The notes beneath the pieces are model-generated. The model ran no database searches, was not told the origin of the DNA, and saw nothing but the letters and a program-made list of their open reading frames with translations. Shown here piece by piece: positions 1 through 7,729 of a stretch of DNA of 33,066 nt (positions are counted from its first letter, which is position 1; each line of letters begins with the position of its first letter). The position numbers were made by a program, and so were the translations under genes. This DNA is from Lachnospiraceae bacterium (lineage in GTDB: Bacteria > Bacillota > Clostridia > Lachnospirales > Lachnospiraceae). The DNA lies in contig CAAGQC010000074.1 of NCBI GenBank assembly GCA_900771995.1, positions 1 through 33,066 on the forward strand, in the 5' to 3' direction.

Positions 1-384
1 GAACTGGGGAGCACGACGAGCTGCCTTTAAGCCGTACTTCTTTCTTTCCTTCATACGAGGGTCTCTGGTAAGGAATCCAGCCTTCTTCAGAACAGGTCTG
101 AAGTCGCCGTCTACCTGCAGCAGAGCTCTGGAAATACCGTGTCTGATAGCACCAGCCTGGCCGGTGTATCCGCCACCGCGAACGTTAACCAGAACGTCGA
201 ACTTCTCAGCAGTCTCAGTAGCTGCCAGAGGCTGACGAACGATAACCTTCAGAGTCTCCAGACCGAAGTACTCATCAATGCTTCTCTTATTGATTGTAAT
301 ATTACCATTACCGGGTACTAAATATACTCTGGCGATGGATTTCTTTCTTCTACCGGTTCCGTAGTATCTTTCTGTTTTAGCCAT
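1..384 (-). CDS. rpsI: Ribosomal protein uS9 (3' end outside window)
   Basis: Small-subunit protein S9, whose C-terminal tail reaches the P-site tRNA in the 30S subunit. The visible 128 codons start MAKTERYYGTGRRKKSIARV and include the family motif GGGYTGQAGAIRHGISRALL and the basic stretch DPRMKERKKYG. The frame is still open at base 1, ending at APQF, so only a few terminal codons (usually a basic SKR-like tail) are missing. The ATG has GAGGAGG upstream at good spacing. It follows rplM by 25 nt, the usual rplM-rpsI pair, and shares the promoter at 1016-1044. Confidence 0.97.
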   Translation of the reverse strand, partial: MAKTERYYGTGRRKKSIARVYLVPGNGNITINKRSIDEYFGLETLKVIVRQPLAATETAEKFDVLVNVRGGGYTGQAGAIRHGISRALLQVDGDFRPVLKKAGFLTRDPRMKERKKYGLKAARRAPQF

Positions 385-409
385 GATTTATTTTCCTCCT
401 CTCAGTCCT

Positions 410-838
410 TTAGAATGTCAGTACTTCAGGCTTCTGAGCCTCATGCTTGTGCTCAGGTCCTGCATATACGTGAAGCTTGGTGAACATCTGTCTTCCTAAA
501 GGTCCCTTGGGAAGCATGCCCTTAACTGCAAGTTCGATAACCTGCTCAGGCTTCTTTGCTAACTTTTCTCTCAGGGTAGCTTCTTTTAAGCCACCAACGT
601 AATCGGAATGATGATAATATACCTTCTGATCCAGTTTCTTACCGGTTACTTTGATCTTCTCAGCATTGATAACGATAACGTTGTCACCGCAGTCGATGTG
701 AGGAGTGAAGATAGGCTTGTTCTTGCCTCTCAGCACTTTAGCAACCTCAGATGCCAGACGGCCTAAGGTCATGTCAGTAGCGTCTACTACATACCATTTT
801 CTATCGATTGTAGCTGGACTAGCCATAAATGTTTTCAT
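410..838 (-). CDS. rplM: Ribosomal protein uL13
   Basis: Large-subunit protein L13, an early assembly protein that binds 23S rRNA. The 142 residues match the usual bacterial length. Recognised from RKWYVVDATDMTLGRLASEV near residues 13-32, then HIDCGDNVIVINAEK, the KKLDQKVYYHHS segment and GMLPKGPLGRQM near the C-terminus. The ATG at 838 is preceded by GGAGGG six nt upstream. It is the first gene after a consensus promoter with a leader of about 170 nt, which suggests control of rplM-rpsI in the leader. Confidence 0.98.
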   Translation of the reverse strand: MKTFMASPATIDRKWYVVDATDMTLGRLASEVAKVLRGKNKPIFTPHIDCGDNVIVINAEKIKVTGKKLDQKVYYHHSDYVGGLKEATLREKLAKKPEQVIELAVKGMLPKGPLGRQMFTKLHVYAGPEHKHEAQKPEVLTF

Positions 839-1009
839 TATGTTCCCTCCATATTACTTTCGCCGATTCGTGATCGACTTTTTCAGTGTTCTGGTCCGAC
901 GGTAATCTGCAGATGTCCGGCTACATTTTACTTCTTCCCAAAACGGTTGAATACTATATTTCAATGCTTCGTCGGGGCTTTGACTCAGCATATTGAAACA
1001 CTGTCACAG
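839..1009 (-). promoter_or_regulatory. Long rplM leader, candidate L13 autoregulatory leader
   Basis: This is the roughly 170-nt 5' untranslated region expected between the promoter at 1016-1044 and rplM. Near the ATG it can form GTCGAT/ATCGGC with loop CACGA just before the ribosome binding site. Firmicutes rplM is known to carry L13-type ribosomal-protein leaders. Assigning this one to that family is inference, because the consensus could not be compared here. Confidence 0.45.
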
Positions 1010-1015
1010 TCATAT

Positions 1016-1044
1016 ATTATATGATACCACTCCATGAGTGTCAA
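1016..1044 (-). promoter_or_regulatory. Consensus sigma-A promoter for rplM-rpsI
   Basis: On the minus strand TTGACA (1044-1039) and TATAAT (1021-1016) are separated by exactly 17 nt. Both boxes are perfect consensus. The expected start is near 1009. The promoter lies after the truA stop and gives rplM-rpsI transcription separate from the ECF-truA unit. A perfect CGTCAT/ATGACG hairpin (1071-1085) lies between truA and this promoter but has no adjoining T-run. Confidence 0.9.
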
Positions 1045-1094
1045 GATAAATTTTAAACTTTTTATAGTTCGTCATAAAATGACGCGATCCTGAC

Positions 1095-1871
1095 TCACAG
1101 GAACTCGTATTTCATCAGCGTAAGTCCGTGAGCCGGTGCCGTAGGGCCTGCCGCGCTGCGGTCCTTTGCCTCCAGGATCGTGAAAATATCCATGGGATCC
1201 CGCTTTCCCTGTCCGATATCCAGAAGAGTCCCGGCAATGATCCTTACCATGTTATACAGAAAACCATTTCCGCAGACCCGGATCACAAGGTCATGCTCTC
1301 CCTGCTCTTCCACCTCCACACTATAGAGAGTCCGCACGGTAGATTCCACCTGAGCTCCGGTCTGGCAGAAGCTCTTGAAGTCATGCTCCCCCTCCAGATA
1401 GGCCGCCGCTTCCTGCATCCGGTTCACATCCAGTTCATGATAGGTGAACAGCGAATACAGCCGCTTTACCGGCATGGGGAACTCCGCCCGGTAGATCCGG
1501 TACTCATAGGTCTTGCGGCTGTCACATTTTCTTGGATGCCAGTCCCCTGGGACCTGTTCGGACTTCTGGATCCGGATATCTTCGGGAAGCCTCTGGTTCA
1601 ATGCATAGGAGATCTTCTCCGCCGGCATACGGCTGGTGGTATCGAACACCGCAATATTTCCCAGTGCATGAACTCCGGAATCCGTCCGGCTGGCTCCGAT
1701 GACTTCGATGGGCTCCCTCAGCAGATCTGTCAGACACCGGTTCAGTTCACTTTCGATAGTGATTCCGTTGTTCTGGATCTGCCAGCCGTGGTAGTTCGTC
1801 CCGTCGTATGCCACGGTCAGGCGTACACGCTTTGTAGCTTTTCCCACCTGTATTTCCTTTTCTGTTTCCAC
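1095..1871 (-). CDS. truA: tRNA pseudouridine(38-40) synthase TruA
   Basis: Converts uridines 38-40 of the tRNA anticodon stem to pseudouridine. The 258 residues match the family length. RLTVAYDGTNYHGWQIQ (about residues 17-33) is the N-terminal signature and GASRTDSGVHALG (about 59-71) holds the catalytic aspartate D64. The C-terminal part has the conserved NGFLYNMVRIIAGTLLDIG. The start is a GTG at 1871 with AGGTGAGG upstream. It is the last gene of the ecfA1-ecfA2-ecfT-truA unit, a normal Firmicutes arrangement, and has no obvious terminator before the rplM promoter. Confidence 0.96.
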   Translation of the reverse strand: METEKEIQVGKATKRVRLTVAYDGTNYHGWQIQNNGITIESELNRCLTDLLREPIEVIGASRTDSGVHALGNIAVFDTTSRMPAEKISYALNQRLPEDIRIQKSEQVPGDWHPRKCDSRKTYEYRIYRAEFPMPVKRLYSLFTYHELDVNRMQEAAAYLEGEHDFKSFCQTGAQVESTVRTLYSVEVEEQGEHDLVIRVCGNGFLYNMVRIIAGTLLDIGQGKRDPMDIFTILEAKDRSAAGPTAPAHGLTLMKYEFL

Positions 1872-1940
1872 TGTGCCTCACCTGCTTTCCATCTCCGGTA
1901 CCTTTCCTGCGCACCGTTTCTCGTCCCTGCTGTCAGCTTT

Positions 1941-2750
1941 TTACGGTAAAAACGGCAGCCTTCCAACTACAATGCTAATCACCATATAAGCCACGATACA
2001 GCCGTAAGCAATATAGTCTCTCTTATGATAAATCAACGGCTTCATCTTGGTCCTGCCCTCGCCGCCGCGATAGCATCTGGCTTCCATGGCCATGGCCAGA
2101 TCGTTGGCTCTGCGGAATGCGGAGATAAACAACGGTACCAGCAACGGCACCATGGCCTTGGCACGCTTGAAGATATTGCCGCTCTCGAAATCCGCTCCTC
2201 TGGCGATCTGCGCCTTCATGATCTTATCTGTTTCTTCTAATAAAATAGGAATGAAACGAAGAGCAATGGACATCATCATGGCCACTTCATGTACGGGCAC
2301 CTTAAATACTTTCAGGGGTCCCATCATTTTCTCCATGCCGTCCGTCAGATTGTTCGGTGTGGTAGTCAGGGTCATCACGGAGGATCCGATGATCAGGAGC
2401 GTCAGACGGATGGCCATGGAAATGGCCATTTTCAATCCTTCCTGTGTGATGGTCAACTTCCAGATCGTCACAAGCGGCGTTCCCTGTGTCAGGAACAGAT
2501 TAAACACCACCGTGATCATCATCAGCATGACGATGGTCTTCATTCCTTTTACCATGAACTTAAACGGTACTCTGGACAGGCGGATCACCATTCCCAGAAA
2601 CAGGGCGGCGACCACATATCCCGTATAATTGTTGAAAAAGAACAGTGAAATGATAAACAAAAGGGTTCCTCCCAGCTTGACTCTGGGGTCCATCTTGTGG
2701 ATCACTGATTCTGTCTGATAATATTGTCCTAATGTAATATCTCTAAGCAT
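1941..2750 (-). CDS. ecfT: ECF transporter transmembrane subunit EcfT
   Basis: Membrane scaffold of the energy-coupling-factor vitamin transporter; it couples the two ATPases to exchangeable substrate-binding S components. The start chosen is the ATG at 2750 (MLRDITLGQYYQ), with AAGGAG five nt upstream; this gives 269 residues and removes a non-conserved 18-codon extension. Several hydrophobic segments are present, and the coupling-helix motifs appear as IARGADFESG and EARCYRGG. No S component is encoded in the window, so the vitamin specificity cannot be read. It lies between ecfA2 and truA. Confidence 0.95.
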   Translation of the reverse strand: MLRDITLGQYYQTESVIHKMDPRVKLGGTLLFIISLFFFNNYTGYVVAALFLGMVIRLSRVPFKFMVKGMKTIVMLMMITVVFNLFLTQGTPLVTIWKLTITQEGLKMAISMAIRLTLLIIGSSVMTLTTTPNNLTDGMEKMMGPLKVFKVPVHEVAMMMSIALRFIPILLEETDKIMKAQIARGADFESGNIFKRAKAMVPLLVPLFISAFRRANDLAMAMEARCYRGGEGRTKMKPLIYHKRDYIAYGCIVAYMVISIVVGRLPFLP

Positions 2751-2821
2751 ATTGCTCCTTACCTGGGTTTCCGCCCGCCCATGTTTCCGGGTCAGAACCC
2801 GCATCTTCCCTCATGCTTCTC

Positions 2822-3679
2822 TTACTTGTGCTTTGCTTTCCAGACTCTGGCGATCTCTTCCGCCGCTTCCTCTATCGTCGTGGCATCCACATCCACATCT
2901 GCGCCTCTGGCTTTCAGATCGTGCATGATGTAAGTGACCTGCGGTGCCGCCAGGCCTACCTCTTCCAGTTCTTTGTAATGTTTGAAGACTTCTCTCGGGG
3001 TATCGTCATACATGACGCTTCCCTTGTTCATTACGATAATGCGGTCCACATATTCCGCCACATCTTCCATGCTGTGAGATACCAGCAGGATCGTAAGTCC
3101 GGTCTCCGTCTGCAATTTCTTGATCTGTTGTAAGATCTCGTCTCTTCCCTTGGGATCCAGTCCCGCCGTAGGCTCATCCAGGATCAGTACCTCCGGCTTC
3201 ATGGCCAGCACACCGGCAATGGCCACTCGACGCTTCTGTCCGCCGGACAATTCAAAGGGCGACTGGTAAAAAAGTTCATCCGGCAGCCCTACTTTTTTCA
3301 GGGCATCGTATGCCCGAAGTTCTACCTCTTTCTTATCCAGTCCCAGATTCTTCGGCCCGAAGCAGACATCGCTGAACACATCGATCTCAAACAGTTGGTG
3401 CTCCGGGTACTGGAATACCAGACCGACCTTGCTGCGGAGTTTCTTCATATCGTAATCTTTGTCGTAGATATCCTCGCCGTTAAAATAGATATGGCCGCTG
3501 GTAGCACGGATCAGTCCGTTCATATGCTGCATCAGCGTGGACTTGCCGGAACCGGTATGTCCGATGATGCCGATGAACTGTCCCTCCGGGATCTTCAGAC
3601 AGACATCGTTCAGGGCATGAACCGCCAATGGCGTATCTTCACCGTATACATAATTCACATGATCTAATATGATAGACAT
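2822..3679 (-). CDS. ecfA2: ECF transporter ATPase EcfA2
   Basis: Second of two cytoplasmic ABC ATPases powering the ECF vitamin transporter. It has 285 residues with Walker A GHTGSGKST (about 40-48), Q-loop region VFQYPEHQLFE, signature LSGGQKRRVAIAGVLAM, Walker B VLILDEPTAGLDP and switch histidine in LLVSHSMEDV. It ends with a C-terminal extension after the NBD. It follows ecfA1 by 39 nt and precedes ecfT by 71 nt. The order A1-A2-T fits the group I ECF module of Firmicutes. All catalytic motifs look intact. Confidence 0.96.
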   Translation of the reverse strand: MSIILDHVNYVYGEDTPLAVHALNDVCLKIPEGQFIGIIGHTGSGKSTLMQHMNGLIRATSGHIYFNGEDIYDKDYDMKKLRSKVGLVFQYPEHQLFEIDVFSDVCFGPKNLGLDKKEVELRAYDALKKVGLPDELFYQSPFELSGGQKRRVAIAGVLAMKPEVLILDEPTAGLDPKGRDEILQQIKKLQTETGLTILLVSHSMEDVAEYVDRIIVMNKGSVMYDDTPREVFKHYKELEEVGLAAPQVTYIMHDLKARGADVDVDATTIEEAAEEIARVWKAKHK

Positions 3680-3718
3680 TTTGTCGTATCCTTTCCCAAT
3701 CGCTTTGGTTCTCCGCTG

Positions 3719-4570
3719 TTACTTTGCATAGCCCAGTGCCTGCAGCAGTTCTTCTCTGGTCAGTATGCCGTCCGGCAGCGGAAGTCCCTTTTTCTTTAAT
3801 TCATAGGCCAGTAATGTCACCTGCGGCACATCCAGGCGTAAGGCTTTCAGCTGTTCCACCTGGGAAAAGATCTCCCGGGGAGTTCCCTGCATGGCGATCT
3901 TGCCTCCGTCCATGACGAAAACCTTGTCCGCATGAATGATCTCTTCCATATAATGAGTGATCAGGATCAGCGTAACGCCTTCCACCTGATTCAGCCCCCG
4001 GACTGCCCGGATGACTTCCTTACGGCCACTGGGATCCAGCATGGCGGTAGGCTCGTCCAGCACGATACATTTGGGATGCATGGCCAGCACACCGGCGATG
4101 GATACTCTCTGCTTCTGCCCACCGGAAAGTTTATTCGGCGAATATTTCCGGTATTCGTACATGCCCACGGCCCGCAGGCTCTCTTCCACGCGCTGCCAGA
4201 TCTCCTCGGTGGGAATGCCCATATTTTCCGGGCCGAAGCCCACATCTTCTTCCACGACCTGTCCAATGATCTGATTGTCGGGATTCTGGAATACCATGCC
4301 AGCAGTCTGGCGGATTTTCCAGATATTGTCCTCTTCTCCGGTGTCCATACCGTCCACCCACAGGGTTCCTTCCGTGGGATTCAGGATGGCATTCATATGT
4401 TTCGCCAGCGTGGACTTGCCGGATCCGTTGTGTCCCAGGATCGCAATGAACTGTCCCTGCTCGATATCCAGAGAGACATCATTCACCGCCTTGGTGATTC
4501 CCTCCACATTGCCTTCTTCGTCCCGGCGGATATATTCATATACTACATTTTTTGCTTTTATGATCTCCAT
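3719..4570 (-). CDS. ecfA1: ECF transporter ATPase EcfA1
   Basis: First ATPase of the ECF transporter, pairing with EcfA2 as the motor under EcfT. Walker A is GHNGSGKST (about 46-54), followed by MVFQNPDNQIIGQVVEEDV, signature LSGGQKQRVSIAGVLAM, Walker B CIVLDEPTAMLDP and switch ILITHYMEEI. The start chosen is the ATG at 4570 (MEIIKAKNV), with GGAG six nt upstream; an ATG four codons earlier lacks a ribosome binding site. It is the first gene of the ECF-truA unit and has its own promoter at 4644-4672. Confidence 0.96.
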   Translation of the reverse strand: MEIIKAKNVVYEYIRRDEEGNVEGITKAVNDVSLDIEQGQFIAILGHNGSGKSTLAKHMNAILNPTEGTLWVDGMDTGEEDNIWKIRQTAGMVFQNPDNQIIGQVVEEDVGFGPENMGIPTEEIWQRVEESLRAVGMYEYRKYSPNKLSGGQKQRVSIAGVLAMHPKCIVLDEPTAMLDPSGRKEVIRAVRGLNQVEGVTLILITHYMEEIIHADKVFVMDGGKIAMQGTPREIFSQVEQLKALRLDVPQVTLLAYELKKKGLPLPDGILTREELLQALGYAK

Positions 4571-4643
4571 ACTATTCTCCATTCCATAGGCGCTTTCGCA
4601 CCGGAGAGTCTGTTATCTTCTGCTTTCGCAAGATATCGCCCCT

Positions 4644-4672
4644 ATTTTACTAGATTATGCACAGATTTACAA
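4644..4672 (-). promoter_or_regulatory. Sigma-A promoter for ecfA1-ecfA2-ecfT-truA
   Basis: On the minus strand TTGTAA (4672-4667) and TAAAAT (4649-4644) are separated by 17 nt. The expected start is near 4637, about 65 nt before ecfA1. It is needed because the plus-strand peptidase gene separates the ECF genes from the alpha operon. Confidence 0.75.
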
Positions 4673-4710
4673 CACTTAACGGGGAACTGGCGCGACTTTT
4701 TCAAAATCTC

Positions 4711-4739
4711 TTGTATGCTTACCCAAAAACCATTATAGT
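4711..4739 (+). promoter_or_regulatory. Sigma-A promoter for the M15 peptidase gene
   Basis: TTGTAT (4711-4716) and TATAGT (4734-4739) lie 17 nt apart. The expected start is near 4746, giving a 5' leader of about 50 nt that contains GAGGAGG. It is divergent from the ecfA1 promoter, about 40 bp away. Confidence 0.65.
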
Positions 4740-4795
4740 TATGCTTGTATCACTTTATTGAAGAATCTATGAGAAATGAAACGAGGAGGAATTCT

Positions 4796-5743
4796 ATGAA
4801 TCCGATCGATCGCAATAAAATATGGAAAATGGTGGGGATCCTTGCCCTCATCACGGTAGTGGCCGGGGGACTGCTCCGGGTATCCCAGCACAACTCCTAT
4901 ACTTTGGGAGATTACGCGGCAGACAACCCGACGCTGGCCTACCAGACAGCGGAACCGTCGCCTTCCTCTTCCCCCAGTCCGACGCCTGCCATCGACAATT
5001 CTCCCACGTATTCGACAGAAATCCTGCAGGAAGAGTCTTCCATGGCTGAAACTACCGTTCTTACTGGTGTTTCCCTGAATGGAGAGCTTATGGCAGACCA
5101 GCGGATCACCCTGTCTGAGGGCTTTTATTACGAGCCGTTATCAGAGAAATTGCAGAGATACATAACAGGTGTTTCTTATCCGTCCACTGTGGATAACTCC
5201 GGTAAAGCTTCGGAGGACCTGTTGAAATCTGTGGAAATCGGTTATGATGATCTTAGATATGTGCACATTCGACATTATGATTTTGAAGGAAATCCTGCAG
5301 AAGGGGAGCTGATCTGCAATAAAGCCATCGCGCAGGATCTGATTGAGATCTTTTACGATCTGTATTGTAACGAATATCAGCTGGAAAAGGTACTTTTGAT
5401 CGATGAATACGATGGCGACGATCTCGCCTCCATGGAGGATAACAATACCTCCTGCTTTAACTACCGTCCGGTGGAAGGGACCTCTTCCCTCTCCAAACAT
5501 GCGCTGGGGCTGGCCATCGACATCAATCCTTATTATAATCCTTATGTAGGCTATAACAAGGACGGCAGCGAACGGGTATCCCCTGAGAGTGCAGCGGTAT
5601 ATGCGGACAGAAGCGCTTCCTTCCCTTATAAGATTGACGAGAACGATCTGTGTTATCAGCTGTTCAAAGAACATGGCTTCACCTGGGGCGGACACTGGAA
5701 CTCCTGCAAAGATTACCAGCACTTCCAGAAGGCGCTGGAGTAA
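4796..5743 (+). CDS. Membrane-anchored M15-family peptidoglycan peptidase
   Basis: Probable zinc-dependent D,D- or L,D-type peptidase acting on peptidoglycan outside the cell (VanY/M15 group). The ATG at 4796 follows GAGGAGG; 315 residues. Residues about 12-28 form one hydrophobic signal anchor, followed by a Ser/Pro/Thr-rich linker (about 53-72). The catalytic domain is C-terminal: SKHALGLAIDINP gives zinc ligands H235 and D242, and KDYQHFQ gives H309, preceded by GFTWGGHW. It is the only plus-strand gene here, placed between rplQ and ecfA1 and converging on rplQ. Substrate and exact bond are not determined. Confidence 0.88.
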   Translation: MNPIDRNKIWKMVGILALITVVAGGLLRVSQHNSYTLGDYAADNPTLAYQTAEPSPSSSPSPTPAIDNSPTYSTEILQEESSMAETTVLTGVSLNGELMADQRITLSEGFYYEPLSEKLQRYITGVSYPSTVDNSGKASEDLLKSVEIGYDDLRYVHIRHYDFEGNPAEGELICNKAIAQDLIEIFYDLYCNEYQLEKVLLIDEYDGDDLASMEDNNTSCFNYRPVEGTSSLSKHALGLAIDINPYYNPYVGYNKDGSERVSPESAAVYADRSASFPYKIDENDLCYQLFKEHGFTWGGHWNSCKDYQHFQKALE

Positions 5744-5744
5744 G

Positions 5745-5760
5745 GGCCGGTCTGCCGGCC
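5745..5760 (+). other. GC-rich hairpin after the M15 gene
   Basis: GGCCGG/CCGGCC with a four-base loop starts two nt after the stop codon. It has no T-run, so it is more likely an mRNA 3' structure than a terminator. The bidirectional terminator follows about 75 nt later. Confidence 0.4.
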
Positions 5761-5832
5761 AGCCGATAGGCCGCAAAGCAACTCGGGAATGCAGAGCATC
5801 CCCTCGTTGTACGGCTGTCGCCAAATAAGTCT

Positions 5833-5886
5833 AAAAAAAGACAACCGATAGTGAATGCAAGCATTCCCTCTCGGTTGTCTCTTTTT
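5833..5886. terminator. Bidirectional terminator between M15 gene and rplQ
   Basis: A near-perfect 20-bp inverted repeat (5839-5858 with 5861-5880) begins AGACAACCGA and ends TCGGTTGTCT, with a two-base loop. It is flanked by an A-run (5833-5839) and a T-run (5882-5886), so it works as an intrinsic terminator in both directions for the two convergent transcripts. Confidence 0.9.
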
Positions 5887-5906
5887 ATCCTTACTTTGCT
5901 CGTAGC

Positions 5907-6512
5907 TTAAACAAGCTCCAGAACAACAGTCATAGCTGCGTCACCCTTACGCTGACCAATCTTAACGATTCTGGTGTAACCACCCTTACGGGTAGCATAC
6001 TTGGGAGCATACTCATCGAAAAGCTTTGCAACCAGGTCAACTTCCTTGGTGTTCTTTTTCTTGCCTGCTGCATCGGTGGGAACCTCAACTACAGGGTTCA
6101 GAACCTTCAGCATCTGACGACGTGCATGAGATCTGGTAGGCAGATCCTTCTTGATCTCCTTCTCAACTTCGTCGTATACGGTAACGGTAACACCGTTCTC
6201 GATCTTAACCAGCTTGCCATCCTTATCGCGATGGGATTCAGCCAGGACCTTACCGGTCTCCTTGTCAACGATCTGCTTAACGCGCTTGCCGTCCTTGTCC
6301 TTGCGGGCAACCTTGGTGGTAACCTTAACAGTTTCGAAGTTATCCTTCTCTTTTACTGCCAGAGCGATCAGTCCGTCAACGATCTTCTGTACTTCCTTAG
6401 CCTTAGCCTCGGTGGTAACGATCTTGCCGTTGTTGATTACTGCAGTTACCTGATTTCTTAATAATGCCTTTCTCTGTGCAGATGTTCTGCCGAGCTTTCT
6501 GTACTTTGCCAT
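5907..6512 (-). CDS. rplQ: Ribosomal protein bL17 with a long internal insertion
   Basis: Large-subunit protein L17 near the peptide exit region. The start is the ATG at 6512 (MAKYRKLGRTSAQRKALLRN) with AAAGGA upstream. At 201 residues it is much longer than the roughly 120 of B. subtilis L17. N-terminal (1-58) and C-terminal (about 127-201, SHARRQMLKVL then GGYTRIVKIGQRKGD) parts match normal L17. About 65 charged residues are inserted between them, with an internal echo: ARKDKDGKRVK and SHRDKDGKLVK, 24 residues apart. It is the last gene of the alpha operon, before the bidirectional terminator. Confidence 0.96.
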   Translation of the reverse strand: MAKYRKLGRTSAQRKALLRNQVTAVINNGKIVTTEAKAKEVQKIVDGLIALAVKEKDNFETVKVTTKVARKDKDGKRVKQIVDKETGKVLAESHRDKDGKLVKIENGVTVTVYDEVEKEIKKDLPTRSHARRQMLKVLNPVVEVPTDAAGKKKNTKEVDLVAKLFDEYAPKYATRKGGYTRIVKIGQRKGDAAMTVVLELV

Positions 6513-6665
6513 GATAATTTTCCTTTCTCCATTCATGGTACATCCGGCCATGCACTTTGGACTTACTTACCGAATGCGTTGTTTTTAGCCATTTAGAGAT
6601 AAACCGCATCCGAACACTTTGGGTTTACCGGATACGGAAATCTAACTTTTTATGTTCAGCTGAAA
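6513..6665 (-). other. rpoA-rplQ junction with hairpins
   Basis: The 153-nt spacer contains CATGG/CCATG (6534-6552) and a nine-pair stem CCGCATCCG/CGGATACGG with one wobble pair on the transcribed strand (6604-6637). Neither has a T-run, so these are mRNA structures rather than terminators. Confidence 0.5.
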
Positions 6666-7625
6666 TTAGTTCTCATCGCTGGGGTTCAGCTGTAATCCCA
6701 GCTCTTTCAGTTTAGCCAGAACTTCTTCCAAAGATTTACGTCCGAGGTTACGAACCTTCATCATATCTTCTGAAGTCTTATTGGTTAACTCTTCTACAGT
6801 ATTGATACCTGCTCTCTTCAAGCAGTTGTAAGAACGAACGGAAAGCTCCAGTTCGTCAATACTCATCTCCAGAACCTTTTCCTTCTCATCGTCTTCCTTC
6901 TCTACCATAACCTCTGCGGTCTTGGCATTCTCGGACAGGTCGATGAACAGATTCAGATGCTCGCTGAGCACCTTTGCTGCCAGGCTGACTGCTTCATCGG
7001 GAGCCAGGGTTCCGTTGGTGTATACATCCAATGTAAGCTTGTCGTAATCAGTACTCTGACCTACACGGGTATTTTCTACCGTAACGTTAACTCTCTCTAC
7101 AGGTGTATAGATAGAATCAATGGCAATAACGCCGATTGGTAAATCTTCGTGTTTGTTCTTGTCGGCACTTACATAGCCGCGGCCTCTTGTAATGGTCAGC
7201 TCCATGTAAAGCTTGGTGTCTTTACCGCTGAGCGTTGCGATTACAAGGTCGGGGTTCAGAATCTCAATATCCTGATCACACTGGATATCAGAAGCTCTTA
7301 CAACACCTTCGCCTTCAAACTCGATATATGCAGTCTTAGCCTCGTTGGTTTCGCTGTTGTTCTTGATTGCAAGGCTCTTGATGTTCATGATGATCTCAGA
7401 TACATCTTCCTTTACGCCGGGAATAGAACTGAACTCATGAAGAACACCTTCAATTTTGATCTGGCTCACTGCAGCACCGGGCAGGGAAGACAGCATGATT
7501 CTTCTCAGGGAGTTGCCCAGAGTAATACCATAGCCTCTTTCCAGGGGTTTTACTACGAATTTACCATACCTTTTGTCTTCTGAAATCTCGCTAACCTCAA
7601 TATTAGGTCTTTCAAAATCAAACAC
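6666..7625 (-). CDS. rpoA: RNA polymerase subunit alpha
   Basis: Alpha subunit; its N-terminal domain dimerises and assembles beta and beta', its C-terminal domain contacts UP elements and activators. NTD signature RGYGITLGNSLRRIMLSSLP lies near residues 30-49. The CTD is about 250-315, with LELSVRSYNCLKRAGINTVE and VRNLGRKSLEEVLAKL. The start chosen is GTG at 7625 (MFDFERPNIEV), with GGAGG nine nt upstream; a TTG two codons earlier sits only three nt from GGAGG. This gives 319 residues. It lies between rpsD and rplQ as in other Firmicutes. Confidence 0.97.
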   Translation of the reverse strand: MFDFERPNIEVSEISEDKRYGKFVVKPLERGYGITLGNSLRRIMLSSLPGAAVSQIKIEGVLHEFSSIPGVKEDVSEIIMNIKSLAIKNNSETNEAKTAYIEFEGEGVVRASDIQCDQDIEILNPDLVIATLSGKDTKLYMELTITRGRGYVSADKNKHEDLPIGVIAIDSIYTPVERVNVTVENTRVGQSTDYDKLTLDVYTNGTLAPDEAVSLAAKVLSEHLNLFIDLSENAKTAEVMVEKEDDEKEKVLEMSIDELELSVRSYNCLKRAGINTVEELTNKTSEDMMKVRNLGRKSLEEVLAKLKELGLQLNPSDEN

Positions 7626-7729
7626 TGCCAATACCCTCCTTTGCGAACTTTATATGTTGACATGTTCTTACGAACAATATCCCATGGAATAAAATTCCAC
7701 AGGAAATGTTCATTGGGGTTAAATAAAAC
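7626..7729 (-). other. rpsD-rpoA junction with hairpins
   Basis: The spacer has TGTTC/GAACA (7663-7676), whose transcribed loop is the GNRA tetraloop GTAA, and TGGAAT/ATTCCA (7685-7699). No T-run follows either one. Confidence 0.5.

Noticed and set aside
3932..4738. Plus-strand frame opposite ecfA1
   Set aside because: Antisense to a complete ABC ATPase with all motifs; composition is that of a shadow frame.
7626..7631. TTG start for rpoA two codons upstream
   Set aside because: It is only three nt from GGAGG; GTG at 7625 has nine nt and gives the usual MFDFE-type N-terminus.
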